From contig NZ_QORI02000011.1 in NCBI RefSeq assembly GCF_003325755.1, forward strand, positions 33 through 64,032: 64,000 nucleotides of DNA. Reading direction: 5' to 3'. The notes below the pieces were generated by a model that saw only the letters and a list, made by a program, of their open reading frames with translations, did not search any database and was not told the DNA's origin. Below, one piece after another: positions 42,818 to 50,623 of this stretch. The DNA comes from Pseudomonas sp. SST3 (GTDB lineage Bacteria > Pseudomonadota > Gammaproteobacteria > Pseudomonadales > Pseudomonadaceae). The number at the start of each line of letters is the position of its first letter. The stretch's first letter is position 1. A program made the translations under genes and the position numbers.

Positions 42818-42836
42818 TATCCCCCCGGGGGGGATA
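42818..42836. promoter_or_regulatory. CsoR/RcnR-type operator palindrome
   Basis: TAT-CCCCCC-G-GGGGGG-ATA, a perfect 19-bp palindrome with C/G tracts flanked by TAT/ATA. G-tract palindromes of this kind are the recognised sites of CsoR/RcnR repressors. It is 40 bases from the repressor start and 58 bases from the divergent gene, so it can control both directions. Confidence 0.8.
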
Positions 42837-42893
42837 TGGCAAACCGGCCGTTGTCGTCGGGCGGCCAGCCGAATCTGCAATCGAAGACACATC

Positions 42894-43253
42894 ATGCTCA
42901 GTAAACCGGTCAGCGCTCAGTTAACGTTTGTCCTTGCCCTCGTCATGCTAATGGCATGGGCCGGGCATAGCGCCGCGCTTGGCCCTGGGGTGAGCCAAGG
43001 TGGGTGGAACGGCGGGGACCATGCTCATGCTCATTCCCAAAGCACGGGTATTTCGGTCTGTGCCAGATGCGCGGATCACTACCACTCCACGCTTACCGCC
43101 GACCACGTGCACGAAACGCCATACCTGAGTACGCTTCTCACCGTCAGTACGCTGCCAGAGCGTCCGCAGCCGATAGAAGCCACGCGCTACGTCATCCCTC
43201 CCAGTCCGATCTTCCTGATCGAGCGGCCACCACGCCCAAGATTCGCACTCTGA
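42894..43253 (+). CDS. Exported histidine-rich protein (CopL/DUF2946-like)
   Basis: 119 residues with a signal peptide (QLTFVLALVMLMAWAGHSAA). The middle is rich in His and Cys: GGDHAHAHSQSTG, VCARCADHYHSTLTADHVH. This resembles small CopL/DUF2946-type periplasmic metal-binding proteins. First gene after the operator; probably binds metal in the periplasm. Confidence 0.7.
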   Translation: MLSKPVSAQLTFVLALVMLMAWAGHSAALGPGVSQGGWNGGDHAHAHSQSTGISVCARCADHYHSTLTADHVHETPYLSTLLTVSTLPERPQPIEATRYVIPPSPIFLIERPPRPRFAL

Positions 43254-43299
43254 CAACGGCCGCTATGCGGCCAATACCACTGTCACGTAGGACTCAACT

Positions 43300-44037
43300 A
43301 TGCATTCGCTATCCATGTGCGATATGGGCGCATTTTCCGCGCGCCCAAACCGCTCGCTAATACTGCTGCTCTTGTTCACCGCATTGCTATTTCTCGGCAT
43401 GCCTGACGCGCTGGCCCACGCTGTTGCCGAGGGCGACAAGGGCTTTATCCAGGAAAGCTCCGGGGTGATGGTGCTGCCGTTCATCTACATGGGCGCCAAG
43501 CACATGATCACCGGCTACGACCATCTGTTGTTTCTCTTTGGGGTGATCTTCTTTCTCTACCGCCTGAAAGACGTGGGGCTCTACGTCACCCTGTTCGCCG
43601 TGGGCCACACCGTGACGCTGCTGCTCGGTGTATTGGCGGAAATCACCATCAGCTCCTATGTGATCGACGCCATCATCGGTTTCTCGGTGGTGTACAAGGC
43701 CCTGGATAACCTGGGCGCCTTCCAGCGCTGGTTCGGCCACCAGCCGAACACCAAAGCGGCCACGTTGATTTTCGGTTTGCTGCATGGCTTCGGCCTGGCA
43801 ACCAAAATCCAGGAGTACGAGATCTCCGCGGATGGCCTGGTCGCCAACCTAATCGCCTTCAACGTCGGAGTCGAAATTGGCCAGCTACTGGCGCTGAGCG
43901 CCATTTTGATCGTCATGGGCTACTGGCGACGAACCGCCAGCTTCTGGCGCCATGCCTACACCGCTAACGTCGCCATGATGAGCGCCGGTTTCCTCTTGAT
44001 GGGTTACCAGCTCACCGGCCTGATCGTCTCTCAGTAA
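43300..44037 (+). CDS. HupE/UreJ-family metal transporter
   Basis: 245 residues from ATG 43300. Signature KHMITGYDHLLFLFGV at the first core helix, then GHTVTLLLG and FGLLHGFGLA, the HupE/UreJ_2 pattern; seven membrane helices. HupE proteins carry nickel or cobalt; the function of this subtype in repressor-controlled cassettes is not established. Followed 12 bases later by the anchor protein. Confidence 0.8.
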   Translation: MHSLSMCDMGAFSARPNRSLILLLLFTALLFLGMPDALAHAVAEGDKGFIQESSGVMVLPFIYMGAKHMITGYDHLLFLFGVIFFLYRLKDVGLYVTLFAVGHTVTLLLGVLAEITISSYVIDAIIGFSVVYKALDNLGAFQRWFGHQPNTKAATLIFGLLHGFGLATKIQEYEISADGLVANLIAFNVGVEIGQLLALSAILIVMGYWRRTASFWRHAYTANVAMMSAGFLLMGYQLTGLIVSQ

Positions 44038-44049
44038 GGAATTCTCAGC

Positions 44050-44712
44050 ATGTTCAATACCAAGCTTCCAACCCAGTGTGAATTGCCAACCAGCCGCCAG
44101 CTGCTGCGCTCCACTGTGATCGCCGTGGGTGTTGCCGCAGCGTTACTGGTCACCGTAGTGATGCCTTCTGAATATGCCATCGACCCCACGGGCGTCGGCC
44201 GTGTACTTGGCCTGACTCAGATGGGTGAAATGAAAGAAATTCTCGCCGAAGAAGCGGCTGCGGATGCAGCTGTCCCGCCAGCAGCGGCCCCGGTCGTACA
44301 AGCCCCCGCGTCTAGTCAGGTGGCGCCTCAGGAGCAAGTTGCGGCAGCAACTGTGGCTGAGCCGGTAGCAGAGCCGCAGCCCGCCCTGAAGTCCGATGAA
44401 GTGACTGTCACGCTGAAGCCGGGCGAGGCCAGTGAAATTAAGCTGGAGATGCTGGACAAGGCCACGGTCAGCTACGAGTGGGCAACCGATGGCGTTCCGG
44501 TCAATCACGACACCCATGGCGAGCCCTATAACGGCCCGAAGGGCTATTACCACAGCTACAGCAAGGCCAAGCAGGTCAAAGGTGATAAAGGCGAATTCAC
44601 TGCCATTTTCGACGGCACCCACGGCTGGTTCTGGCGAAACCGTAGCAACCGTGACGTGACGATTACGCTCAAGACCAAGGGTGAGTACCTGAGCGTCAAA
44701 CGCGTTATCTAA
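44050..44712 (+). CDS. Transmembrane anchor protein with periplasmic domain
   Basis: 220 residues. One N-terminal membrane helix (TVIAVGVAAALLVTVVMPSEY), an Ala/Pro/Glu-rich linker, and a C-terminal beta domain with VNHDTHGEPYNGPKGYYHSYSK and DGTHGWFWRNRSNRDVTITL. His-containing loops could bind metal. Regularly found after HupE/UreJ_2 genes; function unknown. Confidence 0.75.
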   Translation: MFNTKLPTQCELPTSRQLLRSTVIAVGVAAALLVTVVMPSEYAIDPTGVGRVLGLTQMGEMKEILAEEAAADAAVPPAAAPVVQAPASSQVAPQEQVAAATVAEPVAEPQPALKSDEVTVTLKPGEASEIKLEMLDKATVSYEWATDGVPVNHDTHGEPYNGPKGYYHSYSKAKQVKGDKGEFTAIFDGTHGWFWRNRSNRDVTITLKTKGEYLSVKRVI

Positions 44713-44718
44713 GAGAAA

Positions 44719-44750
44719 TAGCCCCAGCGTCATGGGCGCCGGGGCTTTTA
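44719..44750 (+). terminator. Rho-independent terminator
   Basis: GCCCC...GGGGC stem (44721-44745) followed by TTTT, 8 bases after the anchor gene. The small lipoprotein gene lies beyond, so it may be partly read through or separately expressed. Confidence 0.65.
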
Positions 44751-44780
44751 CATCCCTGATCGATATTGAAGGAATACATC

Positions 44781-44909
44781 ATGACGAATTCAATTACGCT
44801 GAGCCGCTCCCTGCTGCTGGTTTGTTTACTAGGTCTGCTGTCGGCATGTGGCGGCAGCGAGCCGGAGACGCAAGCTGAAGTCGAAAGTCACGGTCATTCT
44901 CACGACTAA
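44781..44909 (+). CDS. Small histidine-tailed lipoprotein
   Basis: 42 residues from ATG 44781. Signal and lipobox LLVCLLGLLSAC|GGSEPE, then a short acidic stretch ending ESHGHSHD. A miniature lipoprotein whose mature part is almost only a His-Asp metal-binding tail. Fits the metal cassette by position. Confidence 0.7.
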   Translation: MTNSITLSRSLLLVCLLGLLSACGGSEPETQAEVESHGHSHD

Positions 44910-44925
44910 GAGGCGGAAAGTTGTC

Positions 44926-44966
44926 TTGTTACGTGCAATGACTCGCTAATCGCTTGCACGTAACAA
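44926..44966. repeat. Perfect 13-bp inverted repeat
   Basis: TTGTTACGTGCAA (44926-44938) and TTGCACGTAACAA (44954-44966) with a 15-base spacer, just past the lipoprotein. Could be a terminator lacking a T run or a protein-binding site. TAACAATT at its edge recalls integron attC ends, but the remaining attC core is not seen. Confidence 0.6.
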
Positions 44967-45325
44967 TTGGTAAGTTTTAGGCGCCGGCCACATCATATCT
45001 AAGATCTGTTAAGTGGCTGCTTTTGGCCGGTAGTTACCGTTGTGAAACACGGCTTTCGGCCAGTAGCAGCCGCTCAATTGTGTCTATAGAACCTTTAGCG
45101 ATTCAGTTACCAAACCAAAACTTTCAGGCAAGGCCTGCAGAGATTGTCTTGGGGCTAAGAAAACAACATATACCTCAGACCAAACTTGACTTTCTGTTTA
45201 TCTCACTCCACCCACCTTGGCAAATCATGAGATAATATCGCTCTTCCACCCTATAAAATCGATAAAAAACCCTGATGCGACGGGTTGCTTTTTCTATTTT
45301 CAAATTTTGATAGCCGGGCTTGTAA
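44967..45325. other. Intergenic, about 360 bases, no gene seen
   Basis: Contains decayed repeats of the ggctttcggccagtagc type at 45,010-45,075 and then an AT-rich stretch that probably holds the promoter of the nuclease gene. Confidence 0.3.
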
Positions 45326-46963
45326 ATGAAAATCCTCGAACCACAGATCGACAAGCTGTTTGATGACAACCCAATTCTTCGACAACCTTTTCTCCATGTT
45401 TACAATCATTTCTGCCAGGTTGCCACCTTCCAATTCATTCAAGAAAAGCAAGCACCTCATAGCTTCGCAATTCCGTATACATTTGTATTTGAGCGCATGA
45501 ACGACTTTAGTCCTCAAAGCCCTGAATCATGCGATGATTTTTTGCGCAAGCTAAACCCTGATGACTTTAAAAATTTATTCGCTTGCGCAAACCTCAATAT
45601 AGTCATCCCATTTATTCGTAGCAAAATATATAGATTCACTCGCGAAAGCAGCGAAAAGTCAACGATCGACTACGCTGATGAAATTACACTCAAACATGAA
45701 ATCAATGACATCATTGTAACGCATTTATCTCTACCAGTTATTTCAAACCAAGCTCACGATTCTAGACCTTGGCTCAAGAGCGTTGTTAATCGGCTAAGAA
45801 CCAACAAGCCCGTAAATCCCACATTTTATTTTGATTACATTTCCGAGCAGTACAAAGCATCTGAAAATGCATTCATTGAAGCAGATATTATTCCACCTGA
45901 TTTCTATACGCAGATTGGATTTTCTTCTGCCGATGCCTTTAAAAAAATCAGGAATGCTTTTATCTGCATAGGGCAAATCTATAATGACATCACGTTCATA
46001 GTTTACAAATACCTGGAAGTCAATGAACTTAAAGACTCAGGGGATGGAGATCATCATTTACAAGGCCTTGGCATGGCCAGGCTGGGTGCCGCCGAGCTGA
46101 AATTTCTAGTTCAAAAGCTCACCGGGGTGGCTGAGTCAGACTACGATAAATTTTCTGAGTTTTTCTTCTGCGGCGAGGGAAAAAATGGCAGCCTAAGCTT
46201 AAAATTCATGCCGCCATTCTGGAGCATTTCGGATGACGTATACTTCTGCCCGGCCTTAGTTCCAACCCTACTGGGCACGAGAAATCTTTTGATCTCCATA
46301 CTAATAGATGATGATAAAAATACTAAATACAACTATGACGGATTGATATCTCACTTTTTCGAACCTGAACTCTTGAGAAGGGCTCAAAGGCATTTCGAAA
46401 GCAATGGCTTTTATACTTATTTAGAATGTGACTTTACTGGGGGCGAGATTGATTTATTGGTTTTTTGCAATAAATCCAATACCGTGATGACCGTCCAGGC
46501 AAAAGCCACTTTATACCCTGAGTCAGCTCGCATGGTGCGACGTTTGGACGATAGAATTCGGGAAGCAGTTGAGCAGACCAAACGATTTGATAAACTCGAA
46601 CCCAAGGAGAAAACTAGTTTATTCAAAAAATCTTTTCTCAGCTTGGATGATTCGGCGCAAATCAATCATATTCGCGCAGTTTTAACAAATTCCAGTTTCG
46701 GAAGCACTTTTAGCTGGCAATTACTAGAAAGCAACAAAATAACCCCAATAAACTGCAATCTTCTTAAAAACGTATTGCCTTGCTGCAATGTTTTAACTGA
46801 ACTACCAGAACAAATTGAAGCATTTATTGCAAAGATAAAATCCGAGATTGAGATCACTGAGGAACAAAAAGTTTTCAGCCTCCCTGGCCATACGATTTAT
46901 CAACGACACGTTGAAACACATCGCATGAAGAACCTTTACGACGCCAAGTATTGGGGCGAGTGA
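45326..46963 (+). CDS. Orphan Mrr-like PD-(D/E)xK nuclease, candidate defence protein
   Basis: 545 residues, markedly AT-rich. The first 370 residues show no known motif. Near 375-400, ECDFTGGEIDLLVFC and TVMTVQAKATL form an EID...QAK core, the QxK variant of the PD-(D/E)xK nuclease found in Mrr-type proteins. A long helical C-terminus follows. No partner gene adjoins it. Its base composition differs from both host and neighbouring cargo, so it was probably acquired separately. Confidence 0.6.
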   Translation: MKILEPQIDKLFDDNPILRQPFLHVYNHFCQVATFQFIQEKQAPHSFAIPYTFVFERMNDFSPQSPESCDDFLRKLNPDDFKNLFACANLNIVIPFIRSKIYRFTRESSEKSTIDYADEITLKHEINDIIVTHLSLPVISNQAHDSRPWLKSVVNRLRTNKPVNPTFYFDYISEQYKASENAFIEADIIPPDFYTQIGFSSADAFKKIRNAFICIGQIYNDITFIVYKYLEVNELKDSGDGDHHLQGLGMARLGAAELKFLVQKLTGVAESDYDKFSEFFFCGEGKNGSLSLKFMPPFWSISDDVYFCPALVPTLLGTRNLLISILIDDDKNTKYNYDGLISHFFEPELLRRAQRHFESNGFYTYLECDFTGGEIDLLVFCNKSNTVMTVQAKATLYPESARMVRRLDDRIREAVEQTKRFDKLEPKEKTSLFKKSFLSLDDSAQINHIRAVLTNSSFGSTFSWQLLESNKITPINCNLLKNVLPCCNVLTELPEQIEAFIAKIKSEIEITEEQKVFSLPGHTIYQRHVETHRMKNLYDAKYWGE

Positions 46964-47209
46964 ATAGCCCCCAGTTTCATAGATGCTTTCGAGCCTCAGC
47001 GAAACCGGCCCAGCCTTGGCGTGACCAGCAGTTTCTGGCCGGTTTCGGCCTGTCGCCACCGGCAGCTATGGATTAAATCCGGCCCGTCGTGACTGGCAAC
47101 AGCCGAACCATCGTGGACCACTGAGACCTAGATGAGTGGAAGCTTCGAATCGTCACCGCAATCAGCTACTGCCGTTTTGTTGTAATCAAAGGGGAGACTT
47201 CTTCTTTCT

Positions 47210-47620
47210 ATGCAGAGACTTTTCGGACTGAGTGGTGGTGGCCGTCCGCCACGCTCCGGGCGACTATCCAGCCGGCAAACAGGGCGATGTGTTCGCGGTC
47301 GAGTTCAGGGTAGCGCGCATGTCCTGCCTTGGCCTGAGCGACGGTCCGGTGTTCCAGTACAAAGAGCCTTTTCGTTCCAGGTCGCGACCGATGATCAGGC
47401 TGAGACGGACCACTTGTGAACACGATCATTAACAATGGGGCCAGGTGAGCGCGTATGGCTGGTACAGGGACGAGTGGGTGTTTCGTGGTAGATCTCCCTG
47501 CATATTCTGACGGCTGCAATACCCAGCCCTGATCGAGCGGCAACAACGCGTTCGTTCGAGGCCATTGATGGCATGACGAAGATCGACTTTGCCGCGATCG
47601 AGGCTGCGCTGAAGGCTTGA
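47210..47620 (+). pseudogene. Degraded VOC-family (PhnB / 3-dmu-9_3-mt-like) gene
   Basis: Pieces of one protein occur in order in shifting frames: GDYPAGKQGDVFAVEF and LGLSDGPVFQYKEP, then AFSFQVATDDQAETD, and at the end MTKIDFAAIEAALKA. This is the 3-demethylubiquinone-methyltransferase-like VOC family. At least two frameshifts and stops show it is dead. Confidence 0.65.
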
Positions 47621-48050
47621 TCTTCAACGTCTGAATCCAGCCCCAATGACTGAGCCTGCCTGACACCACATGCGATTCTGAGGCTGCTGCGGCCCCTCCG
47701 CGTGACTCGCAGAGTTCCGTGCTGTGATCCACCTCTGCTGCGACTCGGTCAAGCTAAATGCAATCGTTGGTCAGGAGCTTCTATAAAACGCAGGCATAAT
47801 CTTGTTATGATATCGCTGGCGTCAAACTCGGCAGATGATACGGCCTTATAGATTTACTTAAGAGTGTATGTCGTATATTAAATACGTGGCCTAAATGCTG
47901 TGCTGTGCTTTGCTTCGGATTGTTCCTGTGTCCGATTTTGGTAGTGTCTAACTATCTCAATCCTTCGCAAGTGGTGCGGGATGTTGCAAGGTGGGCGATA
48001 TTTTTATAGTAAATTGGGTTTGTAAATATTTTAATTGGAAGCTAGTGTTT
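47621..48050. other. AT-rich region before the replacement ttcA
   Basis: 430 bases with no convincing gene. The base composition falls sharply after 47,760. TTGCAA (47984-47989) and TATAGT (48005-48010) could be promoter hexamers for the island ttcA, though the 15-base spacer is short. Confidence 0.35.
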
Positions 48051-48944
48051 ATGATGATGGGCGAACAAGCATCTCAGATTAATAAAGCTGCGGAACTTCG
48101 TCGTAAAAAGCTGCGCGGCAATGTGGGCAAGGCTGTTGTAGATTATGCAATGATCGAAGATGGCGACAAAATTATGGCCTGCGTAAGTGGTGGCAAAGAT
48201 TCATTCGTTATGCTTGACGCTTTGCTGCACTTGCAGAGAGTTGCGCAAATAAAATTCAGTGTTGTGGCGGTTAATCTTGATCAGAAGCAACCTGGCTTTC
48301 CGGAGCATATCTTGCCTGAGTTTTTCGAGGCTAAAGGGATTGATTACTATATAATTGACAAGGATACTTATTCCGTTGTCAAGAGTAAGATCCCGGAGGG
48401 TAAGACTACTTGTTCTCTTTGCTCTAGACTCAGAAGGGGCACGCTTTATAGTTTTGCTGAGGAAATTGGGGCTACTAAATTGGCACTCGGTCATCATATG
48501 GATGACATGGTTGAAACTTTGTTTCTGAACATGTTCTTCCAGGCGCAAATGAAAGGGATGCCTCCTAAGCTTCTTAGCGATGACAAGAGAAATATAGTTA
48601 TCCGGCCGCTCGCCTACTGTCGCGAGAAAGATATAGCAAAGGTCGCTGCCGATAGCGCATATCCAATCATTCCGTGCAATCTCTGCGGCTCGCAAGAGAA
48701 TTTGCAGAGGAAAAAAATCAAGTCGATGATTGCGGAGTGGGATTCGGTAAATCCTGGCTGCGTAGAAAACATCTTTCACAGCTTACAAAACGTAAGTCCA
48801 TCCCAGTTAGCTGATCGTAGTCTCTTCAATTTTATAGATCTATCCATTGATAGGTCGGATGCCCGACCGCCCTACGAATTCGAAGCAGCCGAGGTTTCAT
48901 CATCCAGCGTTGAAGGCCGGATTGATGTCGTTCGGATTTTGTAA
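48051..48944 (+). CDS. ttcA: Complete TtcA homologue carried by the island
   Basis: 297 residues from ATG 48051, with GGAAG 8 bases upstream. PP-loop SGGKDS intact, Fe-S cysteines in [11 protein letters not shown] and PCNLCGSQ, and GHHMDD also present. About three fifths of the residues match the interrupted host copy by eye, and codon use is far less GC-rich, so it was imported rather than duplicated. Predicted to thiolate tRNA C32 and to restore the function lost at the insertion site. The C-terminus extends past the usual end by a variable tail. Confidence 0.88.
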   Translation: MMMGEQASQINKAAELRRKKLRGNVGKAVVDYAMIEDGDKIMACVSGGKDSFVMLDALLHLQRVAQIKFSVVAVNLDQKQPGFPEHILPEFFEAKGIDYYIIDKDTYSVVKSKIPEGKTTCSLCSRLRRGTLYSFAEEIGATKLALGHHMDDMVETLFLNMFFQAQMKGMPPKLLSDDKRNIVIRPLAYCREKDIAKVAADSAYPIIPCNLCGSQENLQRKKIKSMIAEWDSVNPGCVENIFHSLQNVSPSQLADRSLFNFIDLSIDRSDARPPYEFEAAEVSSSSVEGRIDVVRIL

Positions 48945-49111
48945 AGGTTCAGGTGATTTTTCGGGGGGGGGAGAGGGTGTTTAGAGGCCAAGAAGACGCA
49001 AAATTTACTTTTTCGCATTTTTCTGTAAAGCCAGCTTTCTATTTAATTCATTTAAAATCAACAAGTTGCGATTATTCTGATGCTGTCCAGTTATGTTTTC
49101 TTAAGCTATAA

Positions 49112-49117
49112 GGGAAG
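49112..49117 (+). other. Right attachment core (attR, GGGAAG)
   Basis: GGGAAG is preceded by AAGCTATAA (element) and followed by GATAGCTACACC (ttcA). One mismatch to the left core GGCAAG. TATAA next to it mirrors TTATA at the left end. Confidence 0.75.
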
Positions 49118-49813
49118 GATAGCTACACCATGCTCGACGTGCTGCTGTACCTGCAAAAGGTCGCGCCAATCAAGTTCGAGATCGTCGCGGTGAACATGGA
49201 CCAGAAGCAACCTGGCTTCCCCGAGCATGTGCTGCCGGAATACCTCAAGTCCATCGGCGTCCCGTACCACATCGTCGAAAAAGACACCTATTCGGTCGTC
49301 AAAGAAAAGATCCCGGAAGGCAAGACCACCTGTTCGCTGTGCTCGCGTCTGCGGCGCGGCACCCTCTATACCTTCGCCGACGAGATCGGCGCGACCAAGA
49401 TGGCGCTCGGTCACCATCGCGACGACATCCTTGAGACCTTCTTCTTGAACATGTTTTATGGCGGGACGCTGAAGGCGATGCCGCCCAAGCTGCTCTCCGA
49501 TGACGGCCGCAACGTGGTAATCCGGCCGCTGGCCTATTGCAGCGAGGCGGACATCGAAGCCTATTCGCAGATGAAGGAGTTTCCGATCATCCCGTGCAAC
49601 CTCTGTGGTTCGCAGGAGAACCTACAGCGACAGGTTGTCAAGGAAATGCTGCAGGAGTGGGAGCGCAAGTCGCCGGGCCGCGTCGAGATCATGTTCCGTG
49701 CCCTGCAGAACGTGGTGCCGTCGCAGTTGGCCGATCGGAGTCTGTTTGACTTCACCAGCCTGCGTATCGACGACAGCGCTACGCCACGCTTCGTCGATGT
49801 TATGAGCCTGTAA
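49118..49813 (+). pseudogene. ttcA: ttcA 3' fragment
   Basis: Resumes host TtcA at D-S-Y-T-M of the PP-loop and continues 231 residues to the normal end (FVDVMSL), keeping both cysteine motifs (TCSLC and PCNLC). An open frame from ATG 49130 could be translated but lacks the ATP-binding loop, so it should be inactive. Confidence 0.92.
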
Positions 49814-49841
49814 ACTGCGTAGGGTGCTCAATGGGCCGACT

Positions 49842-50106
49842 GGTGGGCTGAAGCCCACCCTACGGGTTGTGCATCGATGACAGCGCGCCGCCATGCCTCG
49901 TCGATAAGTCTGTAAAAAGCAATCGCAAGCTCCGAGGCACAAGCCGAAAGCAGATGCTTGGTAGGGTGGGCTTCAGCCCACCTACGGGTCGTGCATCATA
50001 TGACAGTGCGCCGCCAGGCCTTATCGATGAGTCTGTAAAAAAGTAATCGCAAGCTCCGCCGCACAAGCCGAAAGCAGCAGCTTGGTAGGGTGGGCTTCAG
50101 CCCACC
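49842..50106. repeat. REP-like palindromes and decayed tandem copies of the ttcA 3' end
   Basis: Three copies of GGTGGGCT-N2-AGCCCACC (49842, 49965, 50089) alternate with two units of about 122 bases. Each unit contains a version of the last codons of ttcA: compare CGACGACAGCGC..GTCGATG at 49765 with ATCGATGACAGCGC at 49873 and a more diverged copy at 49995. All end CTGTAA. The next unit starts at 49983. Confidence 0.7.
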
Positions 50107-50219
50107 ATAGCCCGCTCAATGACCTGGTCGGGCTTGAAGCAGAACGCCGCGAATCACGCGCGACAAGCTTGCGGCGTGCAGCTTGCGGCAGTAAGGTGAG
50201 CCCCATTCAGGAGTTCAAT

Positions 50220-50351
50220 ATGTCCCTCAGCCTCGATCCCCTTTCTCCCGTAAACGCTGGTGCTGCACGCGCCGCGCATTTGTGTGGCCAGGTGATCGCC
50301 GCTGTCGGCTATTATTTTTTTGGGTATTGGTTTAGCCACAAGCGCGCCTGA
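50220..50351 (+). CDS. Aromatic-rich leader peptide of the DAHP synthase attenuator
   Basis: 43 residues from ATG 50220, with AGGAG 6 bases upstream. The end reads GYYFFGYWFSHKRA: seven of eight successive residues are Tyr, Phe or Trp. Forty-seven bases after its stop comes a perfect terminator hairpin, and then the DAHP synthase gene. This is the form of a transcription attenuator in which ribosome stalling at aromatic codons prevents termination. Confidence 0.75.
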   Translation: MSLSLDPLSPVNAGAARAAHLCGQVIAAVGYYFFGYWFSHKRA

Positions 50352-50398
50352 TACCCCACAGGCGCCCTAGCAAGCAGGGTCGCCACCAGACAGTTTTC

Positions 50399-50437
50399 AA
50401 ACCCCCGGTCGGCTACCCGACCGGGGGTTTGTTTTTT
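50399..50437 (+). terminator. Attenuator terminator
   Basis: Perfect 14-bp stem AAACCCCCGGTCGG / CCGACCGGGGGTTT with loop CTAC, followed by GTTTTTT. Placed between leader peptide and DAHP synthase. Confidence 0.9.
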
Positions 50438-50474
50438 CCGGCCTGAAAAGGCTACTCGAACCGAGGGAAACACG

Positions 50475-50576
50475 ATGTACGACTACCGCAATGATTACCG
50501 CACCTACCGTTACAACTGGCGATTTAGCTGCTTCAACGCAACCGCTCTGATACATCCAGACCGAACACTTCTCTAG
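50475..50576 (+). CDS. Second aromatic-rich small ORF
   Basis: 33 residues from ATG 50475, MYDYRNDYRTYRYNWRF then SCFNATALIHP. Six Tyr, one Trp and two Phe occur in its first 20 residues. AGGGA lies upstream. It follows the terminator and precedes a 7-bp hairpin (50583-50600) and the DAHP synthase start. It could be a second leader controlling translation, or chance. Confidence 0.45.
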   Translation: MYDYRNDYRTYRYNWRFSCFNATALIHPDRTLL

Positions 50577-50623
50577 CGCCGACGCGGCACAGATGCCGCG
50601 CCGGCCATAAGGACCGCCAGACC

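Noticed and set aside
44926..44966. Integron attC site
   Set aside because: TAACAATT suggests it, but the paired core sites and central asymmetry of attC are missing, and no integron integrase is present.
47991..48050. Upstream extension of the island ttcA
   Set aside because: The added 20 residues (ending EASE-like AT-coded FNWKLVF) are not TtcA-like; the ATG cluster at 48051 has the ribosome binding site.
49842..50106. CRISPR array
   Set aside because: Only three palindromes with long, related spacers; spacers are repeats themselves, and no cas genes occur.
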